From the NCBI GenBank assembly GCA_002633005.1, contig NMRA01000308.1, forward strand, positions 417,961 through 481,960: DNA of 64,000 nt. Reading direction: 5' to 3'. The stretch is from Phoronis australis (Eukaryota; Phoronida; Phoronidae). Both the position numbers and the translations under genes were made by a program. Below the pieces are notes generated by a model. That model saw only the letters and a list, made by a program, of their open reading frames with translations. It had not been told where the DNA came from and ran no database searches. Below are positions 23,301-32,240 of this stretch, one piece after another. The number at the start of each line of letters is the position of its first letter. The first letter of the stretch is position 1.

Positions 23301-26300
23301 TGAAGAGAACTGGGAGTTTACTGTGTAGTTTATGCTCTTTTTATGCGCCCACATTATATGTGGGTGCATGTTGCCGTCATCTCTGTCTGGGTGTCCAGTG
23401 TCCGCGCCTGCATCTTCTAAATCTCTTGCATGAACTTATATTGAAATATGGGAGGTGTGTTCCTATGGGGTTGACGACAAAAGGCGACAACTTTTGGACC
23501 GACCCGAATACCGCTGTGGCCCCTAGTGGCAATTTTAGCTTTATATTTTTGCCTCTGTATCTTCGAAGGTCCTCAACCGATTTTCATGAAATTTGACACA
23601 TGGGCGTCTATTGAAGAGGTGACGCTGTCTTTCCGTTTTCGGATGGATTTGAGGCATTTTGCGCCATCTAGTGGCCATTTTTACGATTTTCGAGTCTGTT
23701 TTTCGGCGTCTGCCCCTCTGTTAACCAAACCACTCTAAGAATGATTGTAAAAATTGGCATATATGTTCTATCTATGAAGAAGATGGTTGACGATGATTTT
23801 GCGACTTTGACTTCTGTGGCGCCTCCTAGTGACAGTTTTGTTTGTTTTTGCACCCATGCCTGTATCTCCTAAACACTCTACAGTATCTTTGTTAAATTTA
23901 GCAAATGTATTTAGATTAAGTTGACAACGGACGATGAAGACTTACGGACAGATCGGTCTACCAGTGTGCCCCCAAGTTGCAATTTAGTTTTTTACATTTA
24001 CCTCTGTATCGTCAAAAGTCCTCAATGGATTTCCTTAAAATTTGACGGAAAGGCATCTATTAGTGAGGTGATGCTAGCCGTTCATTTCGCGGATTGATTC
24101 AAGGTAATTTGTTCCACCTAGTGGCCATTTTTTTTGTTTTTTCGAGTCTGTTTTTGGCGTCCATTCCTCTGTCAACCAAACTACTTTAAGGATGATTGTA
24201 AAATTGGCATGTATGTTCTTACTATGAAGAAGACAATGATTTTCCGACGACTTTGACTACTGTGACGCCTCCTAGTGGCAGTTTTTTCGCCCATATCTGT
24301 AACTCCTAAGCCCTCTGCAAGATCTTTATTAAATTTAAAATGTTCATTTGTACGAGTTAACAATGGTCGGAAGACGAGGACTTTCAGACGGATCCGATGA
24401 ACACTGCCCCCTAGTGGCAATCTCATTTTTTCCGTTTTCCTCTCTTTCTCTAAAATTCCTCAACGAATTTTCATGAAACTTGGTAAATAGCTTTCATTTA
24501 ACGAAACGATGACATTTTCCAGTTTTCAGACAGATTCAACGTATTTTGTGCCATCTAGTAGATATTCTCACTGTTTTCTAGTTTGTTTTTGGCATCCTCG
24601 CTCTGTCAACCAAGCCACTCTTAGGATGATTGTGAAAATTGGCTTATATGTTTTTAGTGTGAAGAGGACGGTTGACAATGATTTTCCGACTTCATTTACT
24701 GTGGCGCCTCCTAATGGCAGTTTTAGATTTTTGCGCCTTTAGCTGTATCTCCTAAGCCCTCTGCAAGATCTGTATTAAATTTTGCAAGTGTATTAAATGA
24801 AGTTGACAACCAAAGACGACAACTTTCAGACAAATTCGATGAACGCTCTTCCCCCTAGTGGTAGTTACATTTTTTCCGTTTTCTGTTTCTATAAAGTTCC
24901 TTGAGACGGATTTTCAAGAAATGTGATAAATAGCTTTCTAATAAAAAATGGCGACTTCCCTTTTTTGATGGATTCGAAATATTTTGCACCATCTAGTGAC
25001 CATTTTTATGACACAAACACCCCTAGAAGCGCACTGTTTGCAGTGCATTTGTGGGCGCATTTCAACGCTCCACGTTGCTCTTGTGTTAACTTTAGACTCT
25101 TTTGTACAAGATGACATCGTGAGTAACTGTTGAATTTGTGCAAAGGTTGTGCTTCACTTCTTTTTGTCAAGTCGTTATCATTTACTGACCTGTTTACCAT
25201 TACGGATTGATAGTGATTTTTATGGAATTTGCACCTTTATTACTGTTTTACGGACAGCTTAGTTTTTTACGGCACTACTCCTGACTTTTTGTTTACCATT
25301 GTTTCCTTATGACGACTTATGGCTATAACTAGAGGCATTTGGTAAACTCCAGCTTGATCGACATCACTCATAAAAATCTGGTATGTTATGTCAGTGAATG
25401 AACCGATCAAAATGCAAGCTTTTCGATTTGACTGGGAGCGTAAGTCATTGTTTGCGTGGGTCGACATATTATGTTTTGATCTTGAAGGAAGACTTGAAGA
25501 CTTGTTGTGAATTAAGTTATGAGTAAAAGGAGTTCTATGGATTCCACGCCGGGTGTGAAGAAAACTAGAGTTGGACAGCGTTACCCTCTCGAATACAAAC
25601 AGATTTGGCCATATTTTGAGCTGTCATAAGGCCCTTTCCCATACAGTTCAGTTAGCTACAATCGAAGCTTCGATGTTAAATTTGTTTAATTCCGGAGTTA
25701 AGCGTGAGTGTTCACACCAACTTCGGAATTATAATTCAGCGCACTTATTGCAGGGCATCGCTAATATGACTCTCACTATTTCCAAATATGGATGGTGCAC
25801 TACCAGTTCTGTGTGTTACTCAAAACTTTCAGTGATTTTTTATTTTTTGTTAAATAAAGAATCCATCAAACACGTGGACAAATTGTAACAGAATGCTTAT
25901 ACTGCCAAAATAACAAATGTTGCAACAAAATATTTACTAGTTACCACCTGCTGTAGGCAAATGCAGTGAAACCTGCCGATAACTCTGATGGCATCGAAGT
26001 TAAGTGTTCTCATTAAACGCCGTCTATTCTTTGCTGTTCAATCCACCTCTTAAATTCAGAGTTAACTAGTTCTGTTAACTTTGATAAAAGACCGATGATA
26101 AATGTTCCCACTGACCAAAGCTTCGGTGGCAGTGGTAAAGGTTTTTAAAAACGGAAACTTTTTTGTGTATTGTAGATATTTATTAAATACTTAACACTGT
26201 TTTGTTAGATGTGTGAAATTGATCGTTGGGTATTCAGTGTGATAATGCAGTCACGCAAAATTGCCGAAAAAAAAAATTACTGACAAAATGCTTGTGCACT

Positions 26301-29300
26301 ACCATAGGCGTGTTGAATGGGTAAACAGGTCGGGATATATTCCACACGGCCTGCTTGATTCTATCGTATGTATATTAATAGCATCTTAAGCTAGCTTTGA
26401 AGAGATTTAGTTTGCATCAACACACATTTATTGAGCTGAAGCTGAACCCCTGTTTTAACCCTGATAACAATTACCTTTATCATTTGATTATTTGGCTTAG
26501 TATGTTTTCTCGACAGCTGGACGTGGGAGGGGACAGTCTGAGAGACGTGTACATGTGAATGAAGCGGAACACATCCAAATCACATGTAACTATTGTGCTT
26601 ATCATTCAGCTCTTTCCATTTTAAAAAGACAATTTTCGTGTCGGATTTTTTCGTACCCAAATTTCCACCATAAATTTTGCTTTAAAAGTTTTTCTTTGCA
26701 TTTTAGCCTTTTATTGAATCGTGCGCAGAAATGTCTGTACTAATGCTTAATAGTCCTTTGATATATTCAAGGAGTATTTTCTTTACTTGTTGAAAGAATG
26801 GGCAGAAATGTCTGAAATCCTCTAGTGCACTCATTTCTATGCATTCTTCTGCAGTGGAGGTTGTATAGACATGTCTGCACTCGATACTTCAAAAGACTGA
26901 CTTAAAGGCAAAATGATAAAATTTTAGGTGCACAAAAAATCTGAAGCGTTTCTGGCACAAAATTGAAATCAATGCAAATTCCCTTTTTAAAATGGAAATG
27001 CTAGTTGTTTTTTGCTATCAGTTTTATGGGTTTACGGTTCTGTAACATGATTTAAAATCACTCTGCGGTCTGTTAGCCAGCTAGGCATGTAGTGACAACC
27101 CTTCACTATTGGCTTATAGTAACTGCAGTACAGGTCACTAATTTTTGTAGAACCAGCTAGAAACAAATTGTCTTTGGTCAGTCGTAAAATTAGAGCAAGT
27201 ACAGTGCTGACTTCAGTACTGACTCTTGTCAAACTATTGGCTGCTGACAAGCCATTTGCAGTCCCAGTTTCATATCGGTCGACTTCTTATTGTTACTCAG
27301 ATTGCCTGTCCATGATTCCATTTTCATTTGAGTCAAGTAGAATAGTCAAGGTGAAAAAAATTAGTGATTGACTTGCCCAAAACAACATAAATGGTTCAAT
27401 ACAAGAAACTAATTTTTTTACTTAGTTGTGTTGTTGAACACTGAACATTTGTCAAAACTGTATGCGTTTCCATTGCACAAGATGGTGTGTTCTTTTTGAC
27501 TTACTGCATTTATTTTTAATGTCATCCAGTAAATACATTTATTGCTACCTGGACCATTTTTCGTCGAACACTGTTGTTCATTGGCCCTGTAATCAGTTTG
27601 CATGTACGCGTTCACTCACCTTTGCAGCCTCATGACTTGGCCAGCTTAAATGCACTGAAATCTCATGTTATGGACAACCTAAAAAAAACTGGTTTTTCAA
27701 TATATTTTCCCTGAACTCCCAGGCTGGCTCTAGGCTGGATGTATTCTGCATGGGATATTACTAAACACAAACTGAGAGCAATCACGCTTGCGGCTGTCTT
27801 CACATCACCTAAAGTTAGAATCTGGTAGATGGGCAAGAGTCCCAAGGGACCAGAGAATGTGCCAATGTGGAGAAATTCAGACAGAAGATTGTGTATTACT
27901 TTTTTATTCACCAGTGTTCTGTGAATCTGTTTACATGTATGTTAGCGTGTTCGTAAAAATCCTTGTTAGGCCTGTTTATCAATTGTTTTTTACAGTCCTA
28001 AGTAAGTTGTTAACCTGAGGATAAGATCAGTGTGGTCAATACAGTAACAACAGCACTGTCCGAAAATTTCTTAAAGCAAATAATGATCTAGTAATTGGCC
28101 CCTGAGGACAATCCGTGTGATCCCAATTGGTCATCAAGTCTTGGTGACTTGATATCCGCCCCAGGTGATGGCCACAGTGATGGCTGGTATAGCGACTCCA
28201 TGCAAACCATTGCTTGTCTCCAGTCAGAGTTGGCTATATGACCTGTTGATGACTCATCGCCTACAAAAATTTGTGACCTTTGCTGTATGTGGTAGTGCTC
28301 TTGTCCAATTTGGAAGTCAAACCAATATCAATCATTACTTATGCATGAGCTAAGACCGCCTCCTGCCCTTTACACTAGGTGGCTACTGTCTCAATAATGA
28401 CAAACTGATTTACTTAAGCATGTGTGAACCATTGTTCTTAACATCAATCACCAGGTGGAGCATGTTAGGATAGTACCTGCATAACCATTTATTTGTTGCT
28501 ATCCACTGATCCATCAACTAACAGCTAAAGTTTGGTTGCAGTGTTTCTTATAAATGTAGATAGGAGAAAATGATGGATCTGTTGAAATACCTTTTCATAA
28601 CTTGGTCATTCGGCTGGGGATTAGCAGATAGTAACCTTAAATTTTTGCCTTGTGCTGCTTTCCAAAAGTCGTTATTTTCTCATCATTCAAACCATAGGCC
28701 AACAGAGGTTTGTCTGATTCTGTCAATAATTTGTATTGTCAGCTGAAAAAGTGTAGTACTATTGTCGTTTATTACTGCAGTGAGAAGAGACCAGGGTCGT
28801 CGCCGTAGGAATGATGATGAAGGTACCATATTTGACACTCACGAGGTATCGGATGTCACCAGCCAGGATCAAGGTATGGGCTTATCTCCTTATTGAATTT
28901 GATTTCCCTTTTTTGTTGCTCAAAATGGAGCTTTCAACCACAACAAGGTCTGCTTTGCAAATTGGACGAAAACTATCTTTGAACTCAAAACTGGTTGTAC
29001 TGGCTAGTAGTTCAAACTTCCTTCCCGGTGCCTGGTCTATTAGTTTATTGCATCTAACACCAGTAACACTGATTTATTCATTATTGGCTTCTCAAAACAT
29101 TTGCACTCACGAACACTCCAAAGGCATCACAGATTGTATTTAATGTGACAGACATTATTTCAGCTTTTTTGAAGCATTGTTTACTGTGAGAATAATTTGT
29201 TAGACGAGTGCTCATCCGATAAAGATTTCACAGGTAGATCGTTAGGTTTCACAGGCTATCAGTTCGAACCGGAGCACACTGATCCAGAAATACTACAAAG

Positions 29301-32014
29301 GCGCCGTGAAAATGCACAGACAACGGAACATATGGATAATTTCGAAAACCGTTTGAATGACTTGTCATGGTGTCAGTATGCTAACTGTACGATAATGGAA
29401 ATGACTGACGCTTCTGTTGGCTGCCATGAAATTCCGCAAGTGAAACACCTTCTTGGAGAAGCACAGAAGTGTCTCACAGACCATCCTGATTTTGCACCGC
29501 ATCTCAGTGAACCGAGGTCTGCTTACGAAATTTTTGGGGCTGGGAAAAAGAAGTGGTGAAAATGTTCAGAGGACCAATCAGAAGCCTGACAAACGAGTCA
29601 GTCATCAAACAAGTTATATAAAACGTTATGTTCTCATGCCTTGAATTAATTGTAACTATTTATGTGTCTATGGCCATCTACAGTTCTCCATAATCAAAAA
29701 CTGATCAACAACCAATCCGCGTTCCTTTGGCCTCCTGCCTGCCGAACGCAAACACACTAGGCACAACATGTGACTTCAGCCACAGTCTCTTTTTCTGCCC
29801 TGGCATGAGCTGTGTAGTAAGCCAGCATTCCATAGTCAGTCAAATCTTTGTCGACGAAATGCTGGCCAGACACGGAGAAGTTTCACGGCCTCATACTCGA
29901 TATTAACGGCGTGCTTTTCATTTTTCACTACCACAAGCCACTTCCGAAGCATTATGGGCTCACGAGGAAATCAAAAAAACAATATACCCGCTTTCCTCGC
30001 AGCTTCGTAGTTCGCACAAGCGGGAATGATACACCACACCATAGCGACACTCACTCTACTGAAGAACCACTGATATTTATTGAACTGATGCTAAACAATG
30101 AAAGTCTATTGCAGACTAACAACATCACAATTTTGAGACATGTGGTTGTGTTAAGTATGAATGCAGAAGTCAGAAGAAAATTATTGTGACGTAGCTGGTT
30201 TACATGTGTGGAAGGATTTGTTATATTGACTTCTTTCAGTGTAAACTTCGCCATCGGAGTGGGAGCCAGAGGCTGGTTTACATGAATACATATACATAGA
30301 CGCATACATACATACATTACATACATACATTCATTACATACATACGTACATTACATACATACGTACATTACATACATACGTACATTACATGCATACGTAC
30401 ATTACATACGTACGTACATTACATACATACGTACATTACATACATACGTACATTACATACATACGTACATTGCATAAATACATGCTGTACATACATATAT
30501 CACTATAATTTGACAGTAATCTTTCTCGTATTTCATTGAAGACGCGACTTTGATCTGGTTTTACTAGTTTAATTTCAGTTCTTTCCAAATCTCTAAATAG
30601 AGATCTTGTCTTTACATCACAACAGTGTAATAAAAATCCAAACGACATTATCAGTAGGTAACATAATTTAAAAAGCGATATTTCGAAACACATTTCTCAT
30701 CTTCTGGCTACTATTTACAACTAGTTCACAGTGAAACGCACACCAGAAACGACAAATGCAATATAACACGTGAAGTTGGCATGCACAACTATGACGATAA
30801 AAACACCCATATATAAATATACATACGTTGCTGTGCAACATAATGTACAAATCACCTAAATAATGATAGTTTCCTTCGAGTTCCAGTTAGCTGCTCATTC
30901 AAACTGGGTTTTTCAAACATTATTAAAAGTGACTGTAATGTGTTCATAACCTGTGTACATCATTTTCAATGTGTCTAATGACTATTGTCAACAACAGTCT
31001 CCTGTCTTTGAGTTATCTTAAGCCGTTTTGTAAATGCATTGAAAGTCGTTGTGACAAGGAACACACTGTGTATTACACTGTGTATTACACTGTGTATTAC
31101 ACTGTGTATTACACTGTGTATTACACTGTGTATTACACTGCCACTTTCACACGCACGCACAACTAGTTCTTTGTATAATAATAATCAATTACGCACCACA
31201 AGTTGGTAAATAGTGTTTTTGAGGTGTACATTTTATTGTTCTAGAGAGCGTTTCTTCATTTGATGGAGGACAGAATGACAACCAAAGTGCACGCCGCCGG
31301 CGAAAGCGCACCAAGAACCGCCAGTATGGCGCAGGTATGAATGGCCCCACTTCAGGCACAGAGACGGATACAAGTGTGTCAAACAACCGAGGTCGTACAC
31401 GTGATCCCGTCAATAGCAGTATCAATGACTCAAGTGAGCCTGTACAAGACCAGACTGCCTCAAGTGCCAGCGCCAGTGGGGCTTCCCTCCAGGAAGGAAG
31501 TAAGCGACAGTATGGGAAACCGCCCAGGAACAGAGGTGGAGATCGGAATCAGAGAGGGGCCCGGCAGTACAATCCTGGAATTGGAGTGGGGAAAAGCAGT
31601 GCAGCACAAAAATCAAAAACTGAGAAGCCACAACAGACCAGCCAAAGTGGCGAGTCACAGGATGGAGCAAAGGGTGCCAAGGAGAGTGTAAACAAGTCTA
31701 AGGGAACAAACAAGGCCCCGGCCACTGGAGGCACCGGAGGGTCACAAGTTGACTCTAATAGTGCAGGTGGCGAGAACTTGACAAAGTCTGATCCGTCTAA
31801 ACCAGTTGAGGCAACAAAACACAATGGGGAAGTGGGTACAAAAGGTTCTGTAAAGTCAGAGATCAGTACACCAAGAAATGCTGCAAGAAAGCAGCGGGAG
31901 CCTCGTGCCTCTCGCGGTGCTCACAGCGGCAGTGAATCGGACAAGACGGGCAAGGTGCCTACTGGCAAGGAGTCAGTGTCAGCCAAGAGTGCAGAGATGG
32001 TGAACGGGGAATAG
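11208..32014 (+). CDS. FMR1/FXR-family RNA-binding protein (gene span, 5' partial)
   Basis: Orthologue of the fragile X family (FMRP, FXR1, FXR2; one gene in most invertebrates), cytoplasmic and ribosome-associated proteins that bind mRNA and repress or localise its translation. Thirteen exons with consistent phases give 762 residues. Order: end of Agenet/Tudor 1 (1-32), Agenet 2 (33-83), KH0 (about 85-176), KH1 with GTHG at 202-205, KH2 with GKNG at 265-268, RG-rich segment (about 363-500), then a 255-residue Ser/Gly/Lys-rich tail ending VNGE, close to the vertebrate LVNGV ending. The short KH2 loop (EGDNEQ...[13 protein letters not shown]) is FXR-like rather than FMR1-like. The first two exons, with the initiator Met and about 35 residues, were not found. 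The tail is unusually long. It converges with the transporter gene downstream. Confidence 0.93.
12870..13024 (+). CDS. FXR exon B: second Agenet/Tudor domain
   Basis: Acceptor 'ctctttccag', donor 'gtgagt'. It encodes [20 protein letters not shown] and then [12 protein letters not shown]...YNEIVE, a near collinear match to the FMRP second Agenet domain, including the WW pair and the aromatic FYVVEY strand. It covers what human FMR1 divides between two exons. The frame runs on in phase 2 (AA|A Lys). Confidence 0.96.
13285..13917 (+). repeat. 48-bp minisatellite, about 13 copies
   Basis: Units contain 'caacaaacaagtaaatggta' and 'cttcactgtcttgcc'. Two sub-types alternate in blocks ('aaacaagtaaatgg' on the left, 'aaccaagtaactgg' on the right). 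The period is a multiple of three, so long repetitive open frames appear on both strands. These are not genes. The array sits in the intron after exon B. Confidence 0.93.
14008..14073 (+). CDS. FXR exon C: start of KH0 region
   Basis: Acceptor 'tgcttcag', donor 'gtaagt'. It encodes [21 protein letters not shown], matching human PATKDTFHKIKLDVPEDLR. The exon is 66 nt, enters in phase 2 and leaves in phase 2 (TT|C Phe). Confidence 0.94.
14074..15168. other. intron, upstream part
   Basis: Intron between exons C and D. The first 800 bases show nothing recognisable. Around 14911 an ATG in good context (aaaatgg) opens an 80-codon frame reading [14 protein letters not shown]... of unknown identity, close to the CGCG promoter motif described separately. 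Confidence 0.4.
15169..15178. promoter_or_regulatory. TCTCGCGAGA core promoter motif
   Basis: A perfect 10-bp TCTCGCGAGA palindrome. In animals this CGCG motif (bound by BANP/KAISO-type factors) marks CpG-type, often bidirectional promoters of housekeeping genes. It lies about 110 bp upstream of a short ATG-led exon with a mitochondrial-type leader, the expected spacing for a transcription start. It is inside an FXR intron. Function is inferred from the motif and its position. Confidence 0.55.
15289..15330 (+). CDS. orphan first exon, mitochondrial targeting-type N-terminus
   Basis: ATG ATG opens [14 protein letters not shown] and meets a strong donor (aag|gtgagt) in phase 0. The peptide has the look of a mitochondrial presequence: N-terminal, Arg and Lys but no acidic residue, rich in Ser/Thr/Ala, amphipathic. 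It cannot splice into the next FXR exon: that needs phase 2, and phase 0 would read CTG TGA. No matching second exon was recognised downstream. It may be a nested gene whose other exons I missed, an alternative promoter, or a transposed promoter-exon fragment. Confidence 0.4.
15756..15966 (+). CDS. FXR exon D: KH0 domain
   Basis: Acceptor 'catttcaag', donor 'gtaagt'. It encodes [14 protein letters not shown] then LRSLVVIS...[14 protein letters not shown] and ends EEVARRLE, collinear with human CAKEAAHKDFKKAV...LIDMHFRSL...ASKQLE. The 211-nt exon spans what human FMR1 splits into two exons. It starts with 1 nt of a split Phe codon and ends in phase 0. Confidence 0.95.
15967..17722. other. intron, no gene recognised
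   Basis: Intron between exons D and E. A GC-richer patch at about 16040-16260 has clustered 'gcggaaatgcgg'-type words, and open frames around 16370-16900 on both strands give no recognisable protein. It could be an old transposon remnant, but I cannot assign it. Confidence 0.35.
17723..17896 (+). CDS. FXR exon E: KH1 domain
   Basis: Acceptor 'ctgttatttcag', donor 'gtacta'. It carries [20 protein letters not shown] with the KH GXXG loop as GTHG, identical to the vertebrate family. It continues [19 protein letters not shown] and CTFRICGE, matching human IQQARKVPGVTAIDLDEDT and CTFHIYGE. It is 58 codons, phase 0 to 0. Confidence 0.97.
17939..18236 (+). repeat. 58-bp minisatellite, about 5 copies
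   Basis: Units contain 'cccaactcattttgttccc' and 'gaatgacaccagcggcat'. The array begins about 45 bp after the exon E donor, inside the intron. Confidence 0.92.
18622..18700 (+). CDS. FXR exon F: KH1 end and KH2 start
   Basis: Acceptor 'atttttattag', donor 'gtaagt'. It encodes [20 protein letters not shown] then VPRDLV, matching human [24 protein letters not shown]. At 79 nt it has, as I recall, the same length as human FMR1 exon 9. It ends in phase 1; the split codon is GCC (Ala), where vertebrates have Gly. Confidence 0.95.
18877..19382 (+). repeat. 36-bp minisatellite, 14 copies, each with a CAG acceptor-like site
   Basis: Unit: 'ttttgttattacttgttctc' + 'ctgcagttacaaccca'. Each unit therefore holds a pyrimidine-rich run ending in CTGCAG, a splice-acceptor-like sequence. 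The array follows the exon F donor by about 175 bp. The 36-nt period keeps several frames open on both strands, giving repetitive pseudo-proteins that should not be annotated. Confidence 0.95.
19482..19556 (+). repeat. 38-bp tandem duplication
   Basis: Two units share 'accactcatgtgactattg' preceded by 'tgttctccaagta'. They lie just past the larger array. Confidence 0.7.
19640..19815. repeat. imperfect inverted repeat (fold-back)
   Basis: The left arm holds 'ttttcaacttcaat', 'tcaaacatcatcagga' and 'caagtaat'; the right arm holds their inversions 'attgcttg', 'tcttgatgatgttt' and 'ttcaagttgaaaa' in mirrored order. The arms are about 75 nt around a short loop. It could be a small fold-back element or a structured intronic RNA. 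Confidence 0.6.
20215..20414 (+). CDS. FXR exon G: KH2 domain
   Basis: Acceptor 'aacttttcag', donor 'gttagt'. It encodes [18 protein letters not shown] then [12 protein letters not shown]...[15 protein letters not shown] is the KH2 GXXG loop, and the NIQDIV hydrophobic face, the region of the human I304N mutation, is intact. The variable loop is short as in FXR1; mammalian FMR1 has an inserted long loop. It closes with [11 protein letters not shown]. It starts with 2 nt of a split codon and ends in phase 0. Confidence 0.97.
21065..21168 (+). CDS. FXR exon H: post-KH2 helix / NES region
   Basis: Acceptor 'attgtccag', donor 'gtaagt'. It encodes [20 protein letters not shown] then [11 protein letters not shown], aligned with human [20 protein letters not shown], the nuclear export signal helix. 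Several NES leucines are Met or Glu here, so the export signal looks weaker than in vertebrates. It ends in phase 2. Confidence 0.92.
21380..21408 (+). repeat. poly-G run with one ambiguous base
   Basis: A G homopolymer of about 29 positions, interrupted by an N at 21394. Its length is probably not reliable. Confidence 0.9.
21409..22496. other. intron, nothing recognised
   Basis: Intron between exons H and I. No exon, RNA or repeat element was recognised on either strand. Confidence 0.45.
22497..22633 (+). CDS. FXR exon I: RG-rich segment, tandem acceptor
   Basis: The upstream boundary reads 'aacagtag', a CAG-TAG tandem acceptor, so the exon may start at 22497 or 22500. Both keep frame and differ by one residue (Gly-Arg-Met or Gly-Met). 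It encodes [20 protein letters not shown], then [19 protein letters not shown], an RG box-like stretch as after the NES in FXR proteins. The donor is 'cag|gtaagt', phase 1. Confidence 0.88.
23095..23271 (+). CDS. FXR exon J: acidic segment then RG box
   Basis: The acceptor used must be the second AG of 'tatagttag|tg': the first AG would give AGT GTC AAC TGA, a stop. It encodes [13 protein letters not shown]...[18 protein letters not shown], resembling human [36 protein letters not shown] then supplies RG motifs for arginine methylation and RNA binding. Donor 'gtaagt', phase 1. Confidence 0.9.
23338..25085 (+). mobile_element. palindrome-headed element with about 147-bp CTAGTGG units
   Basis: Head TTATGCGCCCACATTATATG..., a microsatellite remnant, then eleven units with the motif (some mutated) at 23523, 23668, 23826, 23973, 24118, 24272, 24411, 24555, 24711, 24855 and 24993, steps 138-158. 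The tail is 'gtgggcgcatttcaacgctc' + 'cacgttgctcttg'. Three unit types follow in fixed order (CCCCCTAGTGGCAAT, then GCGCCATCTAGTGG, then GCGCCTCCTAGTGG), a higher-order repeat of about 450 bp. It lies in the FXR intron and is non-coding. Confidence 0.85.
25086..26516. other. intron, one short ORF, nothing identified
   Basis: At 25518 an ATG opens a 36-codon frame ([20 protein letters not shown]...) ending after [11 protein letters not shown]. The basic start followed by a W..YF block recalls the N-terminus of transposase-like proteins, but it is too short to assign. The rest shows nothing recognisable. Confidence 0.3.
26517..26546 (+). CDS. FXR exon K: 30-nt RG microexon
   Basis: Acceptor 'ttctcgacag', donor 'gtgtac'. 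Entry and exit are both phase 1, so it can be included or skipped without frameshift. With its neighbours it reads [11 protein letters not shown], adding an RG repeat. Skipping it joins exon J to exon L as S-L-RR. The donor is weaker than the others and the exon is short, so this call depends on phase agreement and on RG composition. Confidence 0.65.
26616..26995. mobile_element. MITE with CCATTTTAAAAAG terminal inverted repeats
   Basis: It begins CCATTTTAAAAAG and ends CTTTTTAAAATGG, about 380 bp apart, with no coding capacity. A related sequence beginning 'ccattttaaaaagggaattt' lies at 42158; both share a 'tgcgcagaaat.tctg' segment. It lies just after the FXR microexon. Confidence 0.6.
26996..28780. 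other. intron, nothing recognised
   Basis: Intron between exons K and L. AT-rich, without identifiable coding or repeat structure. Confidence 0.45.
28781..28873 (+). CDS. FXR exon L: arginine-rich then acidic segment
   Basis: Acceptor 'attactgcag', donor 'gtatgg'. It encodes [18 protein letters not shown] then VSDVTSQDQ. The phases fit (1 in, 1 out) only with a preceding phase-1 exon; reading from phase 0 gives an immediate TGA. The Arg cluster is comparable to the basic patch of FXR1/FXR2. Confidence 0.85.
29197..29559 (+). pseudogene. P2X7 intracellular-domain-like ORF remnant
   Basis: The 120-codon frame reads [20 protein letters not shown], later [21 protein letters not shown] and [12 protein letters not shown]. 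This follows the pattern of the P2X7 C-terminal zinc-binding domain found in many invertebrate ORFs: GY.FEPE, W C.CGNC..M, CC.EI..V, CIT.HP.F...CL. Expected metal ligands are lost here (CxCGNC appears as CQYANC, CC as GC). The frame starts without an ATG and ends early; [13 protein letters not shown] in a shifted frame just beyond may be its continuation. It is an unexpressed remnant inside an FXR intron, probably transposon-borne. Confidence 0.55.
29560..30299. other. intron, unassigned ORF
   Basis: A 113-codon plus-strand frame (29848-30189) containing [20 protein letters not shown] could be a further piece of the same inserted element as the P2X7-like remnant. I do not recognise it. Confidence 0.3.
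30300..30490 (+). repeat. CATA/CGTA microsatellite
   Basis: Imperfect 'acatacatacgtacatt'-type repeats over about 190 bp in the last FXR intron. Confidence 0.9.
31063..31140 (+). repeat. 12-bp tandem repeat, 6-7 copies
   Basis: Perfect copies of 'actgtgtattac', about 100 bp upstream of the last FXR exon. The near-perfect units suggest recent length variation. Confidence 0.93.
31245..32014 (+). CDS. FXR exon M: terminal exon, basic patch and long tail
   Basis: Acceptor 'ttattgttctag'. It starts [31 protein letters not shown], whose RRRRKR core resembles the RRNRSRRRRNR signal of FXR1/FXR2 (nucleolar-type basic motif). A 220-residue Ser/Gly/Lys/Gln tail with [17 protein letters not shown] and QYNPG blocks follows, then VNGE and TAG. 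The final VNG agrees with the vertebrate ending. The tail is longer than in vertebrate homologues and probably disordered. No further intron is needed. Confidence 0.95.
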
Positions 32015-32240
32015 TTAAAAGAGTGCAGCCATCGTGGACTGTCTATTTAGTTCAGTTGTCAACATTTGCATTGACATTTGCCATTTTGTTTTTGTACCCT
32101 CTGACAATGCTGGATGGGTTCGTTTTAAATGTGATCAAACAAGGTCAAGGATTATTGTTGCCTTGCCATTACTGTAATCTCAATTAAAATTACAACAATT
32201 TTGTGCGTTCGTCTTGTTTGTTTGCGCGTGTGTGTGTACA
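32015..32240 (+). other. FXR 3' UTR and cleavage region
   Basis: The short 3' UTR runs to an ATTAAA hexamer followed within about 20-50 nt by a GT-rich stretch (ttgtgcgttcgtcttgtttg), the usual layout of a polyadenylation site. Confidence 0.6.
32183..32188 (+). terminator. polyadenylation signal ATTAAA for FXR
   Basis: ATTAAA about 170 nt after the stop codon, with a downstream GT-rich element. It is the nearest good candidate. Alternative, longer 3' UTR ends cannot be excluded. Confidence 0.55.

Noticed and set aside
26547-26556. Alternative donors (gtacat, gtgaat) just after the microexon
   Set aside because: They leave phase 0, which meets an immediate TGA in the next exon.
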